Shown here piece by piece: positions 24,910-33,301 of a stretch of 64,000 nucleotides of DNA. Source of the stretch: Microbacterium sp. MM2322 (GTDB lineage Bacteria; Actinomycetota; Actinomycetes; Actinomycetales; Microbacteriaceae); assembly GCF_964186585.1 (NCBI RefSeq), contig NZ_OZ075067.1:3021802-3085801 (forward strand). The letters run 5' to 3'. The position numbers and the translations under genes are program-made. The notes under the pieces are model-generated. The model was not told the DNA's origin. It saw only the letters and a program-made list of their open reading frames with translations, and ran no database searches. How positions within the stretch are numbered: the first letter of the stretch is position 1; every line of letters starts with the position of its first letter.

Positions 24910-25227
24910 TCAACTCTGGTCCCAGGCTTCGACGAGATACCAAGTCGCGTCCGAGAGAGTTGCAATCGCGCCCACGCCGGCCGTTGCGAAGTTGGCTTTG
25001 ATCTCCTTGCCGCTGGCGTGAAACAGGTACGGATAGCCGCCGTCGTGGAGCATCCGTGCCCGCCCGTCGTCGGCAACGTTCAGCAGCTTGTCGACCCAGG
25101 TCCGATAGGGGACGTGCGCCACGCGACGAGAGGTGAGCGTGTCGAGGTAGCTCATCCGCTCCTTGTACGGGAACTGAGCGATGCGACGAACGTCTTCCTC
25201 GCTCACGCCAGGGCGAATCTCGTGCAC
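24910..25227 (-). CDS. Hypothetical protein in the AIPR island
   Basis: 105 residues from a GTG start, without a clear ribosome-binding site. Segments such as RRIAQFPYKERMSYLDTLTS and VPYRTWVDKLLNVADDGRAR look like real protein, but I do not recognise the family. The frame continues a few codons upstream before a stop, so it may itself be a fragment cut by the island boundary at 25313. It is convergent with the AIPR remnant, 35 bases apart. Confidence 0.4.
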   Translation of the reverse strand: MHEIRPGVSEEDVRRIAQFPYKERMSYLDTLTSRRVAHVPYRTWVDKLLNVADDGRARMLHDGGYPYLFHASGKEIKANFATAGVGAIATLSDATWYLVEAWDQS

Positions 25228-25312
25228 GTTGCGTCGTAGCCCAGCATCCGTCCGCCCTCTCGCTCCTCAGCACAAACGTATCGAGGTTCGGAAGGCTGCG
25301 GTTTGTTGGCGC

Positions 25313-25345
25313 GAAATGTCCAGATGGACACACCATGGACATTTC
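25313..25345. repeat. Inverted GAAATGTCCA pair at the right edge of the island
   Basis: GAAATGTCCA at 25313-25322 and its reverse complement TGGACATTTC at 25336-25345 form a small inverted repeat, followed by a variant GAAATGGACA. It lies 40 bases from the dnaB stop and could be the end of a decayed insertion element. Confidence 0.6.
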
Positions 25346-25385
25346 ATGCGCGAAATGGACAACTTCAAAAAAACCTACAAGTCGC

Positions 25386-26756
25386 TCAGTCCATCCCGAC
25401 GGCCATGTCGGTGAAGCGCGAGAAGTGACCCTGGAACGCGACGACGACCGTGTCGGTCGGGCCGTTACGGTGCTTGGCGACGATCAGGTCGGCCTCGCCG
25501 GCGCGGGGGCTGTCCTTCTCGTATGCGGCTTCACGGTGCAGGAGGATGACGATGTCGGCATCCTGCTCGATCGAGCCCGACTCACGCAGGTCGCTGATGG
25601 CGGGCTTCTTGTCGGCACGCTGCTCGGCACCACGGTTCAGCTGCGACAGCGCGATGACGGGAACCTGCAGCTCCTTCGCCAGCAGCTTCAGCGCACGCGA
25701 GAACTCCGAGACCTCCTGCTGACGCGACTCGACGCGCTTACCGCTCGTCATGAGCTGGAGGTAGTCGATGACGACCATCTCGAGCCCGACGCGTTGCTTG
25801 AGCTTGCGGCACTTCGCGCGGATCTCGACGAGCGTCATGTTCGGGCTGTCGTCGATGTAGAGGGGGGCGTCGTTGATGCGGCCACGCGTGGAGGCGATCG
25901 TGGTCCAGTCGCGACTGTCGAGCATGCCCTTTCGCATGCTCTGCAGCGGAACCGAGCCCTCGGCGCTCATGAGACGCATCGCGATCTCGCTGCGGCCCAT
26001 TTCGAGGGAGAAGAAGACAGTGGGCCGGTTGTTCTTGATTGCGGCCGCGCGGGCGAAGTCGAGCGCGAGCGTCGACTTACCCATGGCGGGTCGCGCGGCG
26101 ACGACGACCATCTGTCCGCCGTGCAGTCCGTTGGTGAGCTGGTCGAGCTGCGCGAACCCCGTCGGGATGCCGGTCATCTGACCGTCGCGCCCGCGGGCGG
26201 CCTCGATCTCCTCGACGGCAGCATCCACCGCCACCTGCAGGGGGACGTAATCCTCGGACTGCTCGGCACCGGTGACGGAGTAGATCTCGGCCTGCGCGCT
26301 GTTGACGAGGTCGAGCGCCTCTCCCTGGCCGTTGTACCCCATCTGCACGATGCGGGTGCCTGCCTCGACGAGGCGCCGGAGGAGCGCTCGCTCGCGGACG
26401 ATCGACGCGTAGTAGGCGGCGTTCGCCGCAGTCGGGACGATCGACGTCAGGGAGTGCAGGTAGTCAGCGCCGCCGGCACGCTGCAGGTCACCGGTCTTGA
26501 TCAGCTCATCCGTGACGGCGACGACGTCGGTGGGCTCGCCGTGCGAGTACAGCGAAAGGACCGCTTCGAAGATGAGCTCGTGCTTGGGCACGTAGAAGTC
26601 GGTTCCCCGGAGTGCCTCGATGACGTCCGCGACCGCATCGCCCGACAGAAGCATGCCGCCGAGCGTGCTCTGCTCGGCGAGCATGTCGTGGGGCGGGGTG
26701 CGCTCAGGTCCGCGGGATCCGCCGATTCGTGCGTCTGACACGTCCGCAATCGACAT
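25386..26756 (-). CDS. dnaB: Replicative DNA helicase DnaB
   Basis: 456 residues. The N-terminal domain starts EQSTLGGMLLSGDAVADVIE; the RecA-like domain carries Walker A (ARPAMGKSTLALDFARAA), Walker B (MVVIDYLQLM), the H3/H4 motifs (VPVIALSQLNRGAEQR) and the arginine finger region (AKHRNGPTDTV). It unwinds DNA at the fork as a hexamer. ATG 26756 is chosen because GAAGAGGGG lies upstream and the 13 earlier residues are Arg/Ser-rich. There is no intein. It sits in the usual rplI-dnaB region but is separated from rplI by two plus-strand genes. Confidence 0.95.
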   Translation of the reverse strand: MSIADVSDARIGGSRGPERTPPHDMLAEQSTLGGMLLSGDAVADVIEALRGTDFYVPKHELIFEAVLSLYSHGEPTDVVAVTDELIKTGDLQRAGGADYLHSLTSIVPTAANAAYYASIVRERALLRRLVEAGTRIVQMGYNGQGEALDLVNSAQAEIYSVTGAEQSEDYVPLQVAVDAAVEEIEAARGRDGQMTGIPTGFAQLDQLTNGLHGGQMVVVAARPAMGKSTLALDFARAAAIKNNRPTVFFSLEMGRSEIAMRLMSAEGSVPLQSMRKGMLDSRDWTTIASTRGRINDAPLYIDDSPNMTLVEIRAKCRKLKQRVGLEMVVIDYLQLMTSGKRVESRQQEVSEFSRALKLLAKELQVPVIALSQLNRGAEQRADKKPAISDLRESGSIEQDADIVILLHREAAYEKDSPRAGEADLIVAKHRNGPTDTVVVAFQGHFSRFTDMAVGMD

Positions 26757-27208
26757 CCAAGCCCCTCTTCCGGGCCTGCTGGAAGACCCTCGCACACGTT
26801 ATGGAGGGCTTCCGACACACGCAAACCGGCCTGTGGATAACTATGTGGAGAATCTGCGAGAAACGCCGTGGACCCTGTGCACAGACCCTGTGGACAACGC
26901 GTGGAATCTCTCATCCTGCCTAGATAGTAAGGACCTCTGATCAGGTCTTTCGTTTCCCACAGCCTGTGGATGGATAACCGGCCTCAAGTGACACTTGAAG
27001 GTTCAGGGTTATCCCCACCCACGGGCAAAAGCCGTGATTTGTCAAATGAGAAAGTCGGCCTGTGTCCAGCGCTCCTCGCAGGGGCCTCGGCAGAGGATTT
27101 GCCCTCTTGTCAAATTCATAGGATCGGCGTAACTTGTGGGGTCCAGGCACCCCGCAGAACGCGGCCATCACGGCGTGCGTTCCGATGAGAACATCGTGGA
27201 GGTGACCT
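26757..27208. promoter_or_regulatory. 452-bp divergent intergenic region with DnaA-box-like sites
   Basis: Between dnaB and a plus-strand surface gene. TGTGGATAA (26832-26840) is a perfect DnaA box; near matches are TGTGGACAA (26889-26897), TGTGGATGG (near 26964) and TTATCCCCA (27009-27017). A further TGTGCACAG lies at 26877. This density is well above chance at such GC content and suggests DnaA control of dnaB or DnaA binding. No RNA gene or ORF of merit was found. Confidence 0.55.
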
Positions 27209-28429
27209 GTGCGTACAACGCAACGAGCGTGTGCTCGGCTCGGTCTCCTCGCCGCGGTCGGCGTCGCGTTCGCCGTGCTCTGGGTGGCGTTCGCAGCCGT
27301 CCTGGACGCGTCGCACGCCCGCGCAGCTGATCGCACTGACGATGGACTCTTGGGCGGGGTGACGAAGATCGTCGAGGATGCCACGCAGCCGGTCACCGAC
27401 GCCGTCGTCGCGCCCGTGTCCGAGAAGCTGGTGAAGCCGGTGGCGAACACTGTGGCGAAGCCCGTGACGGAAGAGGTCGCCGAGAAGGTCGTCAAGCCCG
27501 TCGCCGACAAGGTGGTGAAGCCCGTCGCCGACAAGGTCGTCAAGCCCGTCGCCGACAAGGTCGTCGCACCCATCGCAGACAAGGTCGTCAAGCCCGTCGT
27601 CGCACCCATCGCAGACAAGGTCGTCAAGCCCGTCGTTGCGCCGGTCGTGGACAAGGTCATCAAGCCCGTCAGCGGCGCGGCTGTGAAGCCCGTGATCGAC
27701 GGTGTCGTCACGCCGGTGATCGACGAGGCGGTGACGCCCATCACGGACTCCGTGCTCCCGCCCGTCACCGCGATCGTGGAACCGGTCACCGACGGCATTG
27801 TGAAGCCGATCATCAAGCCCGTGATCACCCCGGTGGTGGATGCCGTTACCCCGGTTATCGAGCCCGTCGTAGACGTCATCTCGCCCGTCGTCGAGCCCGT
27901 CATCTCGCCCGTCGTCGAGCCCGTGATCTCGCCCGTCGTCGACGCCGTGGTTCCGCCGGCGGTCGACGTGATCTCTCCCGTGACAGACCCCGCCGTTCCG
28001 GTCGTCGTCTCTCCCACCGGGCCGGGTGTGCAGGCGCCCTCCGCCCCGGGCGCTGCGACCTCCGGCGGCGACGCATCCGCTGACTTGACGTCCCCGGCAT
28101 CCGAATCCATCGCACCCCCGGTTCAGGGCGCCCCCGCCATGCAGCAGGCGTTCTTCAAGGCCGTGTCGGCTGGCTCCGTGGCCGACATCCCTGCCGTGAG
28201 CGTCGATTCGGCACCTTTCGCGCCCGACACCGCCCCACTCGCGCCGACGGCGCCGCTGGCGGCCTCCACTTCTGTGACCTCTCCATCATCCGGAGGGGCT
28301 GCCGGGTTCTTCGCCCTGCTTCCATTCGGCTTCCCCGTCGCGCACCGTGCCTGGGCACGGCGGGGGCGGCCGAACGATGAGCACGCGCTCCCTGCACCCT
28401 TCTTCGACACCGACGTTTCTCCCGACTGA
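27209..28429 (+). CDS. Secreted Val/Pro-repeat protein, unknown function
   Basis: 406 residues from GTG, with GGAGGTGA upstream. A signal peptide (LGLLAAVGVAFAVLWVAFAA) is followed by about 200 residues of short repeats: first VVKPVADK units, then VVAPI and VISPVVEP units, always with a hydrophobic-hydrophobic-x-Pro-Val rhythm. The C-terminal 120 residues are Ala/Pro/Ser-rich with one hydrophobic stretch (AAGFFALLPFGFPVA). No sortase signal is visible. It probably forms an extended wall-spanning or surface rod and precedes the chaplin-like gene in the same direction. Confidence 0.7.
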   Translation: MRTTQRACARLGLLAAVGVAFAVLWVAFAAVLDASHARAADRTDDGLLGGVTKIVEDATQPVTDAVVAPVSEKLVKPVANTVAKPVTEEVAEKVVKPVADKVVKPVADKVVKPVADKVVAPIADKVVKPVVAPIADKVVKPVVAPVVDKVIKPVSGAAVKPVIDGVVTPVIDEAVTPITDSVLPPVTAIVEPVTDGIVKPIIKPVITPVVDAVTPVIEPVVDVISPVVEPVISPVVEPVISPVVDAVVPPAVDVISPVTDPAVPVVVSPTGPGVQAPSAPGAATSGGDASADLTSPASESIAPPVQGAPAMQQAFFKAVSAGSVADIPAVSVDSAPFAPDTAPLAPTAPLAASTSVTSPSSGGAAGFFALLPFGFPVAHRAWARRGRPNDEHALPAPFFDTDVSPD

Positions 28430-28524
28430 CGGGGATCGAGCCGCGCCCCTTCGCGGCACGCATCCGCACGTCCCGCGTGACGGCGCTCCTGCGCCATCCC
28501 CAGTCATGTTTTGAGGAGAAAGAA

Positions 28525-30222
28525 ATGAACACCATGTTGTCGCGCGCCCTTCTGGGCACGCTGGTCGCCGGAGGCATCACGCTCTTCGGCGCGGCGGCCG
28601 CGCAGGCCGCAGAATCGAACACCTCAGGAGAAGACGGTCTGCTTTCGGGCACCCAGGCGCTTCTGAACGTCGACATCCCCATCACCGTCGGCGACACCGC
28701 GATCTCTCTGGTCGGTGACTCATCAACGGAGTCGAGTGGCACGAAGGAGTCGTCCGCTCCATCGGGCGGCGCATCCTCCGCATCCACCGATGGCTCGAAG
28801 GGTGCGGCATCCGGCTCGCAGGCGATCATCGACGTCTCCGTTCCCGTCACCGTGACGGACACGGCGGTCTCGGTGATCGGCGACAGCACCACCGAGAGCA
28901 CGGATGCCGCGGCCCCCGCCGCACCGTCCGCGCCCACACCGTCGGCTTCGACGGACGGTTCTGACGGAGTCGCCTCCGGCACGCAGGTCGTCGCACCGGT
29001 AAAAGCTCCCGTCACGATCACCGACACCGCAGTCTCCGTCATCGGCGACAGCACCACCGAGAGCACGGATGCCGCGGCCCCCGCCGCACCGTCGACGCCC
29101 ACACCGTCGGCTTCGACGGACGGCTCGGACGGAGTCGCCTCCGGCACCCAGGTCGTCGCACCGGTAAAGGCTCCCGTCACGATCACCGACACCGCAGTCT
29201 CCGTCATCGGCGACAGCACCACCGAGGGCACGGATGCCGCGGCCCCCGCCGCACCGTCGACGCCCACACCGTCGGCTTCGACGGACGGCTCGGACGGAGT
29301 CGCCTCCGGCACCCAGGTCGTCGCACCGGTCACCGTTCCCGCGACGGTCGAGGACGTAGCAATCTCCGTCATCGGCGACAGCACGAGTGAGAGCACGGAT
29401 GCCGCAACGCCGGCCGCACCGCCTACCGGCGCTATCGGAACCCCGTCCACCGACGGTTCCGACGGCATCGGCTCGGGCACTCAGGTCGTCAGCCCGATCA
29501 CCCTCCCGGTGACCGTCGACGACACCGCCCTCTCCGTCATCGGCGACAGCACGTCGACCGGCGGCGGATCCGCAGGTGCGCCCGGCTCCGGTGTCACGAC
29601 GCCCGGAGCACCGGAGACCTCGGGCGAGAACGCCATCGGCGGCGGCACGCAGATCCTGCTGCCGATCGACATCCCGCTCACGGTCGGCGACACGGCCATC
29701 TCGATCATCGGCGACAGCACGGTGACCGAGCCTGGCACGGACCCCACCGACCCGGTGGACCCCGTTGACCCGGTTGACCCGGTGGACCCGGTGGACCCTG
29801 TTGACCCGGTCGACCCCGTTGACCCGGTGGACCCCGTTGACCCGGTGGACCCCGTTGACCCGGTGGACCCGGTGGACCCCGTCGACCCGGGCACCGATCC
29901 CGTCGACCCGGGCGTGGACCCCGTCGACCCGACCGACCCCGGCACGGACCCGAGCGACCCCGGCACGGACCCGACGGAGCCGGGCACCAGCCCGGTAGAC
30001 CCGACGGACCCGGGCACGATCCCCGGCGACACCCCCGGCACGGGCACCGACGACCAGATCCCCGGCGCCGGCACCGCTCCGATGGCTCCTGCGGCCACCG
30101 CGAGCGAGACCGACGGGTCGCTGGCTCAGACTGGCGGCGTCCCGGTGACGTGGATGCCCCTGGCTGCCCTGGCGCTGATCGCCGCGGGAGCGGTGCTGAC
30201 CCTGCGTCGTCGCACCGTTTGA
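28525..30222 (+). CDS. Chaplin-like seven-repeat surface protein with LAQTG anchor
   Basis: 565 residues. After a signal peptide (ending AAQAAES) come seven copies of a 30-residue unit of the form [15 protein letters not shown](I)[11 protein letters not shown], separated by Ser/Ala/Pro linkers. The pattern GxxV.VPV.VPV...GN.VSVIG is that of chaplins, but here without Cys. An Asp-Pro-Val repeat stretch (about 30 units) follows as a wall spacer, then LAQTGG, a hydrophobic helix and RRRTV, a sortase sorting signal. ATG 28525 follows GAGGAGA. Chaplins form amyloid surface films, so a coat or adhesin role is inferred. Confidence 0.82.
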   Translation: MNTMLSRALLGTLVAGGITLFGAAAAQAAESNTSGEDGLLSGTQALLNVDIPITVGDTAISLVGDSSTESSGTKESSAPSGGASSASTDGSKGAASGSQAIIDVSVPVTVTDTAVSVIGDSTTESTDAAAPAAPSAPTPSASTDGSDGVASGTQVVAPVKAPVTITDTAVSVIGDSTTESTDAAAPAAPSTPTPSASTDGSDGVASGTQVVAPVKAPVTITDTAVSVIGDSTTEGTDAAAPAAPSTPTPSASTDGSDGVASGTQVVAPVTVPATVEDVAISVIGDSTSESTDAATPAAPPTGAIGTPSTDGSDGIGSGTQVVSPITLPVTVDDTALSVIGDSTSTGGGSAGAPGSGVTTPGAPETSGENAIGGGTQILLPIDIPLTVGDTAISIIGDSTVTEPGTDPTDPVDPVDPVDPVDPVDPVDPVDPVDPVDPVDPVDPVDPVDPVDPVDPGTDPVDPGVDPVDPTDPGTDPSDPGTDPTEPGTSPVDPTDPGTIPGDTPGTGTDDQIPGAGTAPMAPAATASETDGSLAQTGGVPVTWMPLAALALIAAGAVLTLRRRTV

Positions 30223-30235
30223 CCCCTGGTGAGGG

Positions 30236-30271
30236 GGCGGATGCCGCGGGTTTCGACCTGCGGCATCCGCC
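30236..30271 (+). terminator. Hairpin terminator after the chaplin-like gene
   Basis: Perfect 12-bp arms GGCGGATGCCGC and GCGGCATCCGCC with a 12-base loop, 13 bases past the stop codon. No T-tract is present, as is common in actinobacteria. Confidence 0.75.
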
Positions 30272-30284
30272 TCACCCGTGCGCC

Positions 30285-30358
30285 GATGCAAGGGATTCGG
30301 CGCGACACCCCGGCCGCAGGCGCATCAGCGCGGCGTGTCGGCAACAATCCCTTGCATC
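30285..30358. repeat. GATGCAAGGGATT palindromic repeat, copy 1
   Basis: Perfect 13-bp outer arms GATGCAAGGGATT and AATCCCTTGCATC, with inner complementary CGCGACAC and GTGTCG. A diverged copy is at 50085-50158. Confidence 0.8.
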
Positions 30359-30410
30359 CGCGAACACTCGCACCCGCGCACACTCGCATCCGCGCATGCC
30401 CCGCAAACGA

Positions 30411-30457
30411 CGGATGCCGCGGTCCCACCCTCCGAGGAGGGGGAACCGCGGCATCCG
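30411..30457 (-). terminator. Hairpin terminator of the rpsF-ssb-rpsR-rplI operon
   Basis: 13-bp arms CGGATGCCGCGGT and ACCGCGGCATCCG, with a further CCCTCC/GGAGGG pairing inside. It lies 15 bases beyond the rplI stop. Confidence 0.75.
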
Positions 30458-30472
30458 AACCGCGCGCCAGGA

Positions 30473-30925
30473 CTACTTGGCGGCGACCACCTGCAGGGTG
30501 ATCACGGCGGTGAGGTCGTCACGCAGGCGAACGGTCGCCTCGTGCTCGCCCACGGCCTTGATCGGCGAGGTGATGTGGATCTTGCGCTTGTCGAGGTCGC
30601 CGAAACCGGCGGCCTTGACGGCGTCGGCCACGTCGGCGGTCTTGACCGAACCGAACAGACGGCCTTCAGCGCCGGCCTTGACGGTCAGCTTGACCGTGTT
30701 CGACTCGAGCGTGTTCTTGAGCGCCACAGCCTCTTCGTGGTCGTGGATCGCGCGGGACTCGCGGGCGGCGCGAATGGACGCCACCTGCTTCTCGCCACCG
30801 CGGCTCCAGGCCACTGCGAAGCCCTGGGGGATGAGGTAGTTACGGGCGTACCCGTTCTTGACCTCGATGACGTCACCGGCGCTACCGAGCCCGGTGACCT
30901 CGTTCGTGAGAATCAGCTTTGCCAT
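30473..30925 (-). CDS. rplI: 50S ribosomal protein L9
   Basis: 150 residues, the normal length. The N-terminal RNA-binding domain has [20 protein letters not shown] and [16 protein letters not shown]; a long connecting helix and a C-terminal domain ([34 protein letters not shown]) follow. It binds 23S rRNA at the base of the L1 stalk. Last gene of the rpsF-ssb-rpsR-rplI operon, 11 bases after rpsR. Confidence 0.97.
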   Translation of the reverse strand: MAKLILTNEVTGLGSAGDVIEVKNGYARNYLIPQGFAVAWSRGGEKQVASIRAARESRAIHDHEEAVALKNTLESNTVKLTVKAGAEGRLFGSVKTADVADAVKAAGFGDLDKRKIHITSPIKAVGEHEATVRLRDDLTAVITLQVVAAK

Positions 30926-30936
30926 GTCGGTGCTCC

Positions 30937-31191
30937 TTACCGGCCAGCGCCGGCGTAGGGCAGGAGCGCCATTTCGCGGGCGTTCTTGATCGCCTTCGCG
31001 ATCAGACGCTGCTCCTGCACCGAGACTCCGGTGATACGACGGGCGCGGATCTTCCCACGCTCCGAGATGAACTTGCGAAGCGTTGCGACGTCCTTGTAGT
31101 CAATGACGCCGACGCGGATCGCCTTCGCGGGAGCGGCGTTCTTCGCGCCCTTCCGCGGCTTACGGCGATCGCCGGTTGCCTTTCCAGCCAT
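30937..31191 (-). CDS. rpsR: 30S ribosomal protein S18
   Basis: 84 residues. The conserved block [19 protein letters not shown] and [20 protein letters not shown] is intact. No cysteines are present, so this is the zinc-free form. S18 pairs with S6 on the 30S platform; rpsF is in the same operon. A GGATGCC hairpin lies upstream, between ssb and this gene. Confidence 0.97.
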   Translation of the reverse strand: MAGKATGDRRKPRKGAKNAAPAKAIRVGVIDYKDVATLRKFISERGKIRARRITGVSVQEQRLIAKAIKNAREMALLPYAGAGR

Positions 31192-31211
31192 GTGTCTTCC
31201 TTAAGAGAGGT

Positions 31212-31234
31212 GGATGCCGCAGCCCGCGGCATCC
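31212..31234 (-). promoter_or_regulatory. Hairpin between ssb and rpsR
   Basis: GGATGCCGC (31212-31220) pairs with GCGGCATCC (31226-31234) around a 5-base loop, 20 bases upstream of rpsR. It may tune or partly end transcription or protect the 3' end of the ssb message. Confidence 0.5.
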
Positions 31235-31244
31235 GGAATTCGAA

Positions 31245-31775
31245 TCAGAACGGGGTGTCGTCGCCGTAGCTCGTCCCGGGCGCGCTCCAGGCGTCCGGAG
31301 CCGAAGTCCCGGGCGTCGCCCAGGGCTCGTCTGCCTGAACCTGCGGACGCGACTGCTGCTGACCGCCGCCGAAGCTGCCGCCACCGCCGCCGCCACCATT
31401 GCCACCGCTGGACGCGGCGCGGGTGACCTGGGCAGTCGCGTAGCGGAGCGAGGGGCCGATCTCGTCGACCTCCAGCTCGATCGCGGTGCGGTTGTTGCCT
31501 TCGCGGTCCTGGTAGGAGCGCTGCTTCAGGCGACCGGTCGCGACGACCCGCATGCCCTTGGTGAGCGAGCCTGCAACGTGCTCAGCGAACTCGCGCCAGA
31601 CCGACGCGCGCATGAACAGCGCTTCGCCGTCCTTCCACTCGTTGGCTTGACGGTCGAAGCTGCGCGGCGTCGATGCGATCGTGAAGTTCGCGACGGGAAG
31701 ACCGTTCTGCGTGTAACGCAGCTCGGGGTCCGCCGTGAGGTTTCCCACGACCGTGATGATGGTCTCGCCGGCCAT
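31245..31775 (-). CDS. ssb: Single-stranded DNA-binding protein
   Basis: 176 residues. The OB fold starts [20 protein letters not shown] and includes [22 protein letters not shown] Gly-rich linker ([15 protein letters not shown]) and a Gln/Pro stretch lead to the acidic tip DDTPF, the protein-interaction tail of SSB. It coats single-stranded DNA during replication and repair. It lies five bases after rpsF in the usual actinobacterial order. Confidence 0.96.
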   Translation of the reverse strand: MAGETIITVVGNLTADPELRYTQNGLPVANFTIASTPRSFDRQANEWKDGEALFMRASVWREFAEHVAGSLTKGMRVVATGRLKQRSYQDREGNNRTAIELEVDEIGPSLRYATAQVTRAASSGGNGGGGGGGSFGGGQQQSRPQVQADEPWATPGTSAPDAWSAPGTSYGDDTPF

Positions 31776-31780
31776 GAGCC

Positions 31781-32146
31781 TTATGCCTTCGCAGCCTTGC
31801 GGGCGGCCTTGGCGTCGGCGCGCTCCTTCTCGGCAGCGACCAGAGCGATCGCCTCTTCTGCGCGGAGGACCTTGGTACGCATGATCTGCTCGTTCAGCTT
31901 GAGCTGACGGTCGAGCTCCTGCGTGGCCTCGCTCGTGGCGGTGAAGTTGACGACGGCGTAGATGCCCTCGTTCTTCTTCTGGATCTCGTAGGCGAGACGG
32001 CGCTTGCCCCAGACGTCGACGTTCTCAATGGAGCCACCGTCTGCGGTGATGACCTTGAGGAAACCGTCGAGCTTGGGAGCGACCTGGCGCTCGTCGATCT
32101 CGGGGTCGAGGATGACCATGAGTTCGTACTGGTGGATGTGCGTCAC
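31781..32146 (-). CDS. rpsF: 30S ribosomal protein S6
   Basis: 121 residues from GTG (32146) with AAGGAGGTGGG upstream. The fold-defining stretches [40 protein letters not shown] and YAVVNFTAT are present, with an Ala/Lys-rich C-terminal tail. S6 binds S18 on the 30S platform. First gene of the operon; its leader of about 110 nt contains two hairpins. Confidence 0.97.
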   Translation of the reverse strand: MTHIHQYELMVILDPEIDERQVAPKLDGFLKVITADGGSIENVDVWGKRRLAYEIQKKNEGIYAVVNFTATSEATQELDRQLKLNEQIMRTKVLRAEEAIALVAAEKERADAKAARKAAKA

Positions 32147-32172
32147 TAACCCACCTCCTTCGGACTAGAACG

Positions 32173-32246
32173 GATGCCGAGCATTTCCCGGCATCAGGAG
32201 GGTTGATGCACGTGTCCGTGATTCCGCGCATGAGCGCAGACGGACA
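32173..32246 (-). promoter_or_regulatory. rpsF leader with two hairpins, possible S6:S18 feedback site
   Basis: Proximal hairpin: GATGCCG/CGGCATC arms at 32173-32195. Distal hairpin: TGTCCGT (32213-32219) with ACGGACA (32240-32246). A TAGACT-like -10 lies at about 32254-32259 on the minus strand. S6:S18 autoregulatory leaders are known in other bacteria; whether this folds into that motif is not shown. Confidence 0.35.
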
Positions 32247-32257
32247 ACCACAACAGT

Positions 32258-33211
32258 CTAGCGGATGACCGGCCCGGTCACGGACGCCGCCATCCGGCTC
32301 CCCACCTCGGCCGCCGCGGCGGCCAACTCCGGTGGGCCGACGACCTCGAACGGCACGTCGAACCGCAGCGCCCAGGCGAGCACCCCCGCCCACGACCACG
32401 ACCCGATCCGCACGACGCACGTGCCGTCCGGGCGCTCCGCGAGCTCGGCGTCGCCGAGCCAGGGTGCGATCCGCCGAGCCGGCAGCGGCAGGGTGATCTC
32501 TCCCGTCACGGGCCACCGGTCCGCCGTCTCGGATCCCTTGAACCTGGCCGCGAGATACGTCTGCGCATCCCCCGTCGGGATCTCGCGCGGCTCGAACGGG
32601 ACCCCGCCGCCCTGGCGGGGCCGCAGCCGGTCGAGCCGGAGGATGCGCCAGTCCGCGGCATCCCTGTCCCACGCGACCACGTACCAGCGTCCGTCGCGAG
32701 CGACGACGGCGTGCGGTTCCGCGTGCCGGGCGGGCCGATCGGCGTCGTCGCCGTAGTCGAAGCGCAGCGTCCGGCGCTCGCGTGCGGCGACGCTCACCGC
32801 TTCGAGCGCGGCGGTCGCGACCTGCTCGGCCGGCGGCCCCGTCTCGAACCGGATCCCGTCGATGCGGTGGCGCAGGTGCGACGGCATGACCTGCCGCAGC
32901 GTCGCGAGGGCTCGGGCCGCGGCATCCGTGATGTCGACTCCGGATGCCGACTGCAGCGCGACGGCGATGGCCACGGCCTGCTCGTCGTCGAAGAGGAGGG
33001 GTGGCAGTTCGTCGCCCGGGCTCAGTCGGTACCCGCCGTACGGGCCCTTCGCCGCCGTGATCGCGTAGCCGAGCTCCCGCAGCCGGTCGACGTCCCGGCG
33101 GACCGTGCGGACGGTCACCCCGAGCCGGTCGGCGAGTTCCTGGCCTCCCCAGTCGCGGCGCGACTGCAGGACGGACAGCAGATCCAGCATCCGGTGCGAC
33201 GGCGACGACAT
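32258..33211 (-). CDS. WYL-domain transcriptional regulator (YafY type)
   Basis: 317 residues. An N-terminal DeoR-like winged helix (HRMLDLLSVLQSRRDWGGQE, then LADRLGVTVRTVRRDVDRLR) is followed by a WYL domain with DGRWYVVAWDRDAADWRILRLDRL. WYL proteins sense ligands or nucleic acids. It is divergent from a VOC-domain gene (90 bp), a common arrangement for regulator and target. ATG 33211 has GGATGGAGGA immediately upstream; the much longer open frame upstream is shadow sequence. Confidence 0.9.
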   Translation of the reverse strand: MSSPSHRMLDLLSVLQSRRDWGGQELADRLGVTVRTVRRDVDRLRELGYAITAAKGPYGGYRLSPGDELPPLLFDDEQAVAIAVALQSASGVDITDAAARALATLRQVMPSHLRHRIDGIRFETGPPAEQVATAALEAVSVAARERRTLRFDYGDDADRPARHAEPHAVVARDGRWYVVAWDRDAADWRILRLDRLRPRQGGGVPFEPREIPTGDAQTYLAARFKGSETADRWPVTGEITLPLPARRIAPWLGDAELAERPDGTCVVRIGSWSWAGVLAWALRFDVPFEVVGPPELAAAAAEVGSRMAASVTGPVIR

Positions 33212-33301
33212 TCCTCCATCCTGCTCGAGAAGCGGACAGAAACGGTCCTCTACGCGGCGAAGAGTGGATCCCGGCAGACAGCCACCGACCGAAGGACCAC
33301 G

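Noticed and set aside
26941..28110. 389-residue Thr/Gly-rich ORF on the minus strand
   Set aside because: It is the complement of the Val-Pro repeat gene; repeats on one strand create long open shadow frames. No start signal or family features.
28800..29890. Regular DNA repeats that might suggest a CRISPR array
   Set aside because: Repeats are in frame, of different lengths (9 and about 190 bp) and encode protein repeats; no unique spacers and no cas genes.
28723..30291. Arg/Gly-rich 522-residue minus-strand ORF and other antisense frames over the chaplin-like gene
   Set aside because: Low-complexity shadow of the repeat-coding plus strand, which has signal peptide, repeats and sorting signal in order.
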